DNA from: Symsagittifera roscoffensis
Taxonomy: Eukaryota; Xenacoelomorpha; Acoela; Convolutidae
Direction of reading: 5' to 3'
Assembly: GCF_963678635.1 (NCBI RefSeq)
Contig: NC_087066.1
Coordinates: 22,415,996 to 22,479,995 of the forward strand
Length of the DNA stretch: 64,000 nucleotides
Part shown: piece by piece, positions 57,131-64,000 of the stretch
Layout of the letters: each line of letters opens with the position of its first letter
Position numbering within the stretch: the stretch's first letter is position 1
Notes under the pieces: generated by a model
Databases searched by the model: none
Seen by the model: only the letters and a program-made list of their open reading frames with translations
What the model was told of the DNA's origin: nothing
Translations under genes and position numbers: made by a program

Positions 57131-60100
57131 ATGGACGAAAAATTCCAAAGTAAGATACGCAAGTTATTCGAAACCCGTCTAAATCTAGAAAATGAGCTGC
57201 TTAAAGGTCACTCATTATTACTTGAGTACATTGAGAATAATAGTCGCACTACAAAAATTGATAATGCTGTTTACAAATGTAAAATTGCGTTGGAAAAAGC
57301 TGTCGACGTCAATGAGCAATTAATTAGGTTAGCGGGAAAAACGGAAAATCCTGAAAAAATTATTGCTCAGCAAGACCTTTGGCTTAAGAAAGTAACCGAA
57401 ATGAACGATAAAGTAATGCACGAAGCTCAGAGTTACAAGATGAGCCTTGAACCTTCGTCATTTCCAGCAGCCGGCATTACAGGGAGCAAGGGATCTTTAC
57501 AACAAACTAGGTCTGAGACATCCTCACACTCGCACAAAACAAGTGATTCAGCAGCACGAGTATCTGAAAACAGGTCTAAGGTCTCTAATAAGTCTAAGGA
57601 TAGTAGAAAGCTTGACTCACATAAGTCTGATAAATCTGCTTCCACTCGTCATACGTCGACTGTTCGCACTATGTCATCAAGTGAGAAACGGCATTAGTTA
57701 GCTTTAGTAAAACGACGCCATGAGGAGCTGGAAAGGCAGTATCAAGTATCTTTAATACTTAAAGAGCAAGAGAACCGTCTTAAATTCGAACAAAGTCAGC
57801 TGGAACTAGAGCAATTGGCTGAAAATCATAAAAAGCAACTAATTGAAATAGAATTGAAAGCGTTTGAACTTGAGGACAGTTCATCTGAGGTTAGCGAGAA
57901 GGTAGCGGAAAGTAACTTAACAGGAGTAAGTCAACCTATTTCAAAAGTAGCAACCGATCGAACTAATGATTGGGTAGACTCTGTTAGTTCACAAGCACCT
58001 CCCGACGTTGCTAGTGCGCCAGGTTTGCAGGCCTTCACTCATGTACCCATTTCGTCAGGACCGACGACTTCCGCCCTCCTTGCTCATGCAATTCACACCA
58101 GTAATAGTCATAACCATGAGCACACAGCATTGAGTGACCCTGGAATCCATAGTTATGGACATCGGGCTATGCCTCAATTTGGCAGTGCAAGCCGTTTGCC
58201 ATTGCAAGCTTCTGTTTCATTCCCAGCCTCTGTTCCATTCCCAGTTAACAATATGCATTCTAGTGCACACGTGTCACCACCGTCTGCTGTTCCTTTACAG
58301 ACCATGAGTTCAAACATAACTAATGGTAGTTTTGCCATCGCGCAACCGGAATCATTACCTGTCCCAATGTTACCGGCCCAACCCGGTTCTGGTTTTGTTT
58401 CTTTGTCGCCTGCATTTGCTGGTGGTGGCTTCTCATCTTCGCAACATAATCTTCCCTTTGTTCCGCATACTGTGTCACCTAATATCAACGATTACTACAC
58501 AAGTGATGCAAACTTATGGCGATTGGCAGCTACAACTCCAATCGTCACGCCTGTTCAGTGTTGTAATGCTGGAAACATTTTTTCTAATGTGACGACTATT
58601 GTCCCATCGTGTAACACCGCCGCTCCGTATACTAGTGGTGGGACTGTGTATTTTAATACTCCCCCAGTTCATCCACAACATGTTCCGCATTTTGTCAATC
58701 AAACTAATACTGGTTATCAGCCAGTCAACGAACACTACGCACCGTCTCCCGCTTATCCGAACCAAGGTTGTTCATCGGATCGACCTCTCTCCGCTCGTGA
58801 ATTGGCGGAATTATTGATGCATAGCCGCAAAGATCATCTTCCTGAATGGAAGTTAGCCCAGTTTGACGGCAACCCGTTAAACTGGCACGAATGGTTTGGT
58901 CAGTTTAAGTCCACCGTTGATTCCGCTGTTCTCACCGATGATACGAAATTGACATACTTAAAAACGCTCGTCACAGGCAAAGCAAAAACCGCAATTGTGG
59001 AGTTTAGTTATAGTGGCGTTATGTACAAGGATGCACTGGCCACCTTGCAACGGAAGTTTGGGCAACCACATGCCATTGTTGGTGCGCATCTTGATAAGCT
59101 GAATACTTTTCCTCCACTTAAGATGCACAATTCGGAAAATGTCATTAGTTTCTCCTCTGCCATATCTGGCCTCGTAGCAGTTTTCAAATCATTGTCTTTC
59201 AACGATGATCTAAAGAGTGTTAACCTGTTAAACCAAGCTGTTAGTAAACTTCCGCCTAACCTCAAGGAGGCTTGGTCAATGCATACTGTTAGACATAATT
59301 GGCAGCGACCAACACTCTTAGACTTTAACAACTGGTTGAAAGAAAAGACCGAGGGGCATGAAAGATTACGTTTACTCAGCTCTAAGGCAAAAAACGAAGA
59401 ACCGGTTAAGCCAAAAACAACCAAAGTTTTTGCAGCCAATAGCCAGGTAACTAGTAAGGCTCAGGATAAGTCTAAGTTTCCGCCGTGCGTTTTGTGTAAG
59501 GGTAGTCATGCATTGTGGAATTGTGCTGTTTTTAAGGATAAGAATGCTACTCAGCGAGCAAAATACGTAGCTGAACAGAAACTTTGCTTCGCTTGCCTCA
59601 ATGGCAATCATAGTTTCCGGCAATGTTCTAGAGCAAAAAAGTGCCCGAAGCCAGAGTGTGATAGCACACATAATGTCTTGCTCCATGGAGCCGAAAAAAT
59701 ATTTCCTCGGAAGGAAAATTCGAAGGTCTCGAATAAGGCTGGAACAAACAAATCCAAGGAGAATACAAACACTTCCACCCATGCCGCTGTTAGTGATGTA
59801 CATGACATTGAATCTTGTAAAGGGTTGTTGCCAATTGCAACACTTGGTGTATCCTCGGATGTAACCAGTCTCTTGACGTTGGTTCTTTGTGATAGTGCAT
59901 CGACTCACTCCTGGGTGTCTTCGTCACTCGTAAACCGTCTCGGCTTAGTAGGGGAGCCCGTTAACTTGTCAATTAGTGGTTTCAATTCGACCACCGTTGT
60001 TGAGACTCAGAGGGTCAAGTTTACTGTTTCCTCCGAGCCGAATAATAGTGATTTCGTATTTTCTCTCTGTGCATATGTTAAAGACAATATTCGGATTGGT

Positions 60101-60178
60101 TCCGAATTAATCAATATTGCTGATTTGCAGAATAAATATCCACAATTAGCACCTATTAAGCCCATTCAATATACTTAG
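57131..60178 (+). pseudogene. BEL/Pao Gag and protease region, two in-frame stops
   Basis: One reading frame runs from the ATG at 57131. It is broken by a TAG at 57695-57697 and ends at a TAG at 60176-60178, with the same frame open again beyond both. The first ~190 codons are a helical, charged gag start; then comes a long Ser/Pro/His-rich spacer (to ~58760). The DUF1759-like capsid block (WKLAQFDGNPLNWHEWFGQF) is near 58850. Zinc knuckles CVLCKGSHALWNC and CFACLNGNHSFRQC are at ~59487-59632. The aspartic-protease-like (DUF1758) DSASTHSWVSS box is at ~59890. The second stop lies in the first unit of an 18-bp perfect tandem duplication (GCCCATTCAATATACTTA), which turned a tyrosine codon into TAG. 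Confidence 0.9.
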
Positions 60179-62283
60179 CCCATTCAATATACTTATGAGG
60201 ACGTTGAAGTTATTATCGGACAAGACTACTACCACGCCGTTAGACCCATTGAGTTCATCTTGGGAGATGATAAAAACTCACCGTGTTCCGTTCGCCTACC
60301 GATAGGTTGGGTCTTAAGTGGTCCGTTGCCGCCGTCCGGTAATTCTACTTCTTCGTGTTTCAAGTGTGTTGTTGAAGATTCTTCTCTGACCGACCAGATA
60401 AAATCCTGGTACGAGTTGGAATCGTATGGTGCTTTCAAACAAGTCGATGCCCGTTCCGCCGCGGATAAACATGCTTTATCCATCCTCAATTCTGAAACCG
60501 TTCACAATGGCGAAAGATACATTGTGCCTATGCTTTGGATTGATAGTAATGTCAGTCTACCAAATAATTATTACTCGTCACTTGCCCAATTTAAATCATT
60601 GGAGAGAAGGTTAAGTAAAGACCCTGAGCTGCGCGAAAGATACGCAGAAACAATTAGAGAGGACATTAGGAAAGGCTATGTCGTTACCGTCGAACCGCAT
60701 GATCCACGTAAGCGTTCCAATCGCGAGTGGTATCTTCCGCACCATCCCGTCGTAAATCCGAATAAGCCGGGTAAGGTGCGCCGAGTCCTTAATGGGGCTT
60801 CAAAGTTTCACGGCACATCCTTAAATAAGTCCTTTTGGTGGGTCCTGACCTACTCCAAAATTTAATTTTTGTGCTTTTGCGATTCCGTCAACATAAGTAT
60901 GCCGTCTCCGCGGATATAGAGGGTATGTTCCTCCAGGTAGGAGTCCTTGCCCGCGATCAAATTTTGCTCCGTTTTTTGTGGCGGGAGGATACCACTTTCG
61001 ATGTGGTAGTTCATCAGTACACTCGCCATATATTCGGCGCACGAGATTCGCCTACGTGCACCAATTTCGCGTTGCAAAAAACAGCAACTGATAATATGTC
61101 CACATACCCTGAGGCCGCCTCAGTCGTAAATGAAAAATTTTACATGGACGATTACTTGGATTCATTCGAGAACGTTACCCAAGCAATTAAAACTAGTCGC
61201 GATTTGGTTTCCTTACTAAAATTGGGAGGATTTAATTTGACTAAATTTGTCAGTAATGCTGATGAAATCACTTCAGCAATGAACCCCGAGGAATCCGAAA
61301 CCTTATCTTCACCCATCAAGGAAATATGTAACGGTACCGAACAATCATCACACGTCTTAGGTCTTAAGTGGGACCATGTGAAAGACACATTGGTTGTTAG
61401 CAGAGGCGTGGATCGTCCTCTCGATAAAGCAATAACTCAACGAACCGTCTTGAGTTTCGTCTCTTCTGTGTTTGACCCTGTTGGGTTAGTAGCTCCATAC
61501 ACAGTTAGGGCCCGTCTTTTACTGAAAGATATTTGGAAAATCAGTGGTCAAAGTTGGGACGACGAATTGCCGGAAGACATAAGAGATAAGTTTCTCGGGT
61601 GGCACTCCGGTCTCCCTCTCTTAGGGCAATTGACTATTCCCCGTTGTTACTTCACAGAGCCTGTTGATCAAATTGAGCTCCACATGTTCGGTGATAGCTC
61701 GCAGGACGTTTTCTGTGCTGTTGGATTTTTGCGTGCGCGACTCGCGAGCTCGCATAAAACTCAAACATCCTTCATCTTTGGTAAAGCTCGCGTTGCGCCC
61801 ATGAAAGCGCTATCTATACCGAAGCTAGAGCTTCAAGCTGCTCTGATCGCCACACGACTAAAAGATGATATACTGACCGCACTTACCCTCTCTATTAATC
61901 ATGTCTTTATGTGGACAGATAGTACAACAGTTTTGCAGTGGCTAAACTCCACTGAAAAATTACCTGTATTCGTCGCTAATCGTGTCGGCGAAATCCTCGA
62001 GTCGACCACTATTGATGAGTGGCACCATGTTCTGAGCGGCGATAATCCAGCTGATACCGGTACGCGGGTGATTTCTTTGGAAGCCCTCAAGGATAGCAGC
62101 TGGGTTATTGGTCCGAGCATTCTCAGGACTACTGATTGGCCGTTTATACCCGACGAACGTGTAATCAATAAAATTCGTTTGAAGGGTCCTTCTTGTGATG
62201 TTGATAATTGCTTGGAGACATCATCTTCCTTCGTCACCGATGTCACATCCATCAAACATCCCGAACACGATATAAACGAGTAG
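60179..62283 (+). pseudogene. BEL/Pao reverse transcriptase and RNase H, one frameshift
   Basis: The Gag-Pol frame continues to 60865. At about 60833 (TCCTTTTGGTGGG) a one-base loss moves the pol into another frame, which then stays open to 62283. The RT has NREWYLPHHPVVNP, SADIEGMFLQV and the active-site YMDD at 61141-61152. The RNase H part shows MFGDSSQDVF (61686), IPKLELQAALIATRL (61819) and WTDSTTVLQWL (61912), followed by HVLSGDNPADTGTR. Order and motifs are those of the Pao superfamily. Apart from the shift the domain is well kept, so loss of function looks fairly recent. Confidence 0.92.
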
Positions 62284-62624
62284 TCGCTTTTATGTTGAGG
62301 ATGTTGCCTTCACATAAGGATTTTCGTGGTAAGGACTTACGAATCACCGACCCCACTGAACTTGATATTGCAGAAAGCAAACTGATTCATCTTGCTCAGA
62401 TGGAATCCTTTCCCGTTGAGTTAAAAGCACTCACCGCTGGCAAACCTAATAAGAATAGTAGTAAAATTGCCACATACTCACCATTTATCGGTCCCGCTGG
62501 AATCATTCGTTCCACCGGACGGATTGTGCGCTTAGTGAATACCGAGTTTGATACTAAGCACCCAATAATACTCGACGCCCGACATACCTCAATCCTAAAA
62601 CCGAAGAAGTTCAGACTTGAATGA
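62284..62624 (+). pseudogene. BEL/Pao integrase N-terminal part, shifted and truncated
   Basis: A third frame (open from ~62208) takes over after a shift near 62280 and continues with LRMLPSHKDFRGKDL, GPAGIIRSTGRIVRL and TKHPIILDARHTS, the typical pre-integrase and zinc-binding start. It stops at 62624. The catalytic core, the C-terminal domain and the 3' LTR are absent downstream, so the element is 3'-truncated. Confidence 0.85.
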
Positions 62625-63686
62625 AAACTTGAAACTATTTTTGTCGTAAGTTAATGGTTGTGGTGTCTGAAATTAATTGAACAAACTTCTAAATCAAGAT
62701 GAGTGTTCACTTTTCAAAGCATTGCTTTCCAGCTCCTTGCATTACCGTTCTACTTTAGGGGGAAGCTATATCACTTGGTGAATTTAGGGGAGGGAGAATT
62801 TTTCAAATTGTCCGCTGTCTTACAAAACTCAAACAACTCTAAATTTCCTTCATAGAGCTAACGTGAGTCAATTTTAGGGTCCAAAAAATACATGGATGGT
62901 TTTAACGTTTTATGACGGAAAGGTTTAGACTTGAGCTGAACAAAAATTATCCGCACTGCAATCCATGTTTACGTCTCTTGAAAAATGATTCAGACTTTCA
63001 TTTGTTTACTGTGGCTTTTTGATGGCTAAATAGTTTCCAAAATTTTTTTATCAGTGCCAAATAATGAAACTGAAAAAGTGTTGTTCTCAGTGGAACAGTT
63101 TTATTGACGTCATAGAATTTTTTAATGGAAAAAGCTATTTAATTTTTTGTAACATATGGCGAATTAGAGCTGCCATTAAAAAGTAAATTTACATTTTGTG
63201 ATGTGTCGTTCATTCATACAGTCATTATATTATGACCAAGTGGCGCATTTTCATGATGTGAACTAGAACTATTTCAAATAGCCGGTCTGTAAACCCATTT
63301 ATTTTTCAATTCCCTTGTCTAGACGTGAAATTAGTTCACAACAAAGCGATTATCAGTTAGGGCTGTTAAAAACCGTCAAAATTTTCACATTTTTAAACAA
63401 CTTTATTTAGTTAGATAATCAGTTTTTAGCTTATTTTATTAGACTTAATGATTTGTCAAAATTCGCGTGAAAATAAACTCACTTTTGACTTTTCACTGAC
63501 TGACTATCAATTCCATACTGCCAAACCGAAAAAAAATATAAAATTATTTGAAAAAATTGACTGATTACACTTGAAACTAAACAAGATACCGACTGTGACT
63601 GTTATTAACTTTCAGCACAAATTTATTACTCACATATATTTTTAACGCTGTTGCCAAATATCAATTTATCTTGACTTTTCCCAAAA
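62625..63686. other. AT-rich spacer, no gene seen
   Basis: Non-coding DNA between the truncated Pao element and the next gene. The last ~200 bp are the presumed promoter and 5' UTR of that gene. No Pao LTR is visible here. Confidence 0.5.
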
Positions 63687-64000
63687 ATGGATTCAAGTAC
63701 AGACGAGCAATTCCGAACAGCTGAATCGAAAATCCTCTCTTCGTTTGCAGCATATTCTACCTCGTCGACCGAAGTCGCGACACCGACTAATTCTCCGACT
63801 CTCATCGACGATGAATTTGAAAACGAAGATTGTGAATGCGACCTTGGACTCGGACGACGAAAAATTGACTTTGACGACGGCGATTCGCAGAAACCTGAAC
63901 ATACTTCGGGTGAATATTTGCTGCACAATGCTCTACACTCGGCAGATTTGACCAAGTATGGAAGTTTTGCCAAGCCAATGCGACTGATGACGTCAAAGCG
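63687..64000 (+). CDS. First coding exon of an unidentified gene, runs off the window
   Basis: Opening with ATG in the context CCAAAAATGG, the frame is clear for 104 codons to the window end. Base composition turns sharply GC-richer than the flanks, with CGA/GAC-rich codons, as in the other host exons. The peptide is Ser/Thr-rich at first (STSSTEVATPTNSPT), then acidic (DDEFENEDCECD, DFDDGD), then GEYLLHNALHSADLTKYGSF and a basic end (KPMRLMTSK). No membrane segment or signal peptide. An acidic, low-complexity N-terminus suits a nuclear or cytosolic regulatory protein, but I do not recognise the family. Three minus-strand frames overlap it and are shadows. Confidence 0.65.
   Translation, partial: MDSSTDEQFRTAESKILSSFAAYSTSSTEVATPTNSPTLIDDEFENEDCECDLGLGRRKIDFDDGDSQKPEHTSGEYLLHNALHSADLTKYGSFAKPMRLMTSK

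Noticed and set aside
59008-59908. Long minus-strand frames opposite the Pao gag-pol
   Set aside because: They are shadows of the coding strand, where the zinc-knuckle and capsid motifs are clear.
1-64000. CRISPR arrays, operons, ribosome binding sites or other prokaryotic features
   Set aside because: The DNA is eukaryotic (GT-AG introns, LTR retrotransposons, SINEs). The regular repeats are satellites without spacer structure.

Overview
This window is about 64 kb of AT-rich metazoan nuclear DNA. Two genes carry GT-AG introns of roughly 0.4 to 3.2 kb, and most of the rest is transposable elements, satellite DNA and diverged repeats. The gene families and the Ty3/gypsy and BEL/Pao elements would suit an invertebrate, perhaps a marine one such as a tunicate, but the sequence alone does not fix the species. 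Nothing bacterial is present.

Layout: 1-880 holds two ~205-bp direct terminal repeats around a short interior, a remnant LTR or TRIM-like element. 2065-11365 is a satellite array of ~26 monomers of ~354 bp, organised in its centre as alternating dimers of ~705 bp. 11.4-23.3 kb is mainly non-coding and is peppered with a ~500-bp repeat family (called H here) with the architecture of non-autonomous Helentrons (HINE/DINE-1 type). 24.2-25.6 kb is a ~171-bp minisatellite. 26128-31887 is a complete but dead Ty3/gypsy element with both LTRs. 33135-38485 (+) is a four-exon gene for a 297-residue seven-helix receptor. 43076-45901 (-) is a four-exon sulfotransferase gene with one in-frame stop. 47.6-48.8 kb is a tandem duplication carrying two copies of a Pao-like polyprotein tail. 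50.8-54.4 kb holds a TIR element, palindromic AT motifs, a hAT-like MITE and a dispersed 700-bp repeat. 56.0-62.6 kb is a 3'-truncated BEL/Pao retrotransposon preceded by an extra ORF. 63687 to the window end is the probable first coding exon of another gene.

The receptor and the sulfotransferase are ordinary host genes, apparently unrelated in function, whose introns have collected H- and K-family elements, a TIR MITE and hAT-like MITEs. The best candidates for something undescribed are the AUG-less ORF upstream of the Pao gag (56270-57037), the paired H and K Helentron-like families that share one terminal motif, and the recurrent self-complementary ATAATCGATTAT-type motif clusters. All family assignments come from reading motifs by eye; no database search was run.
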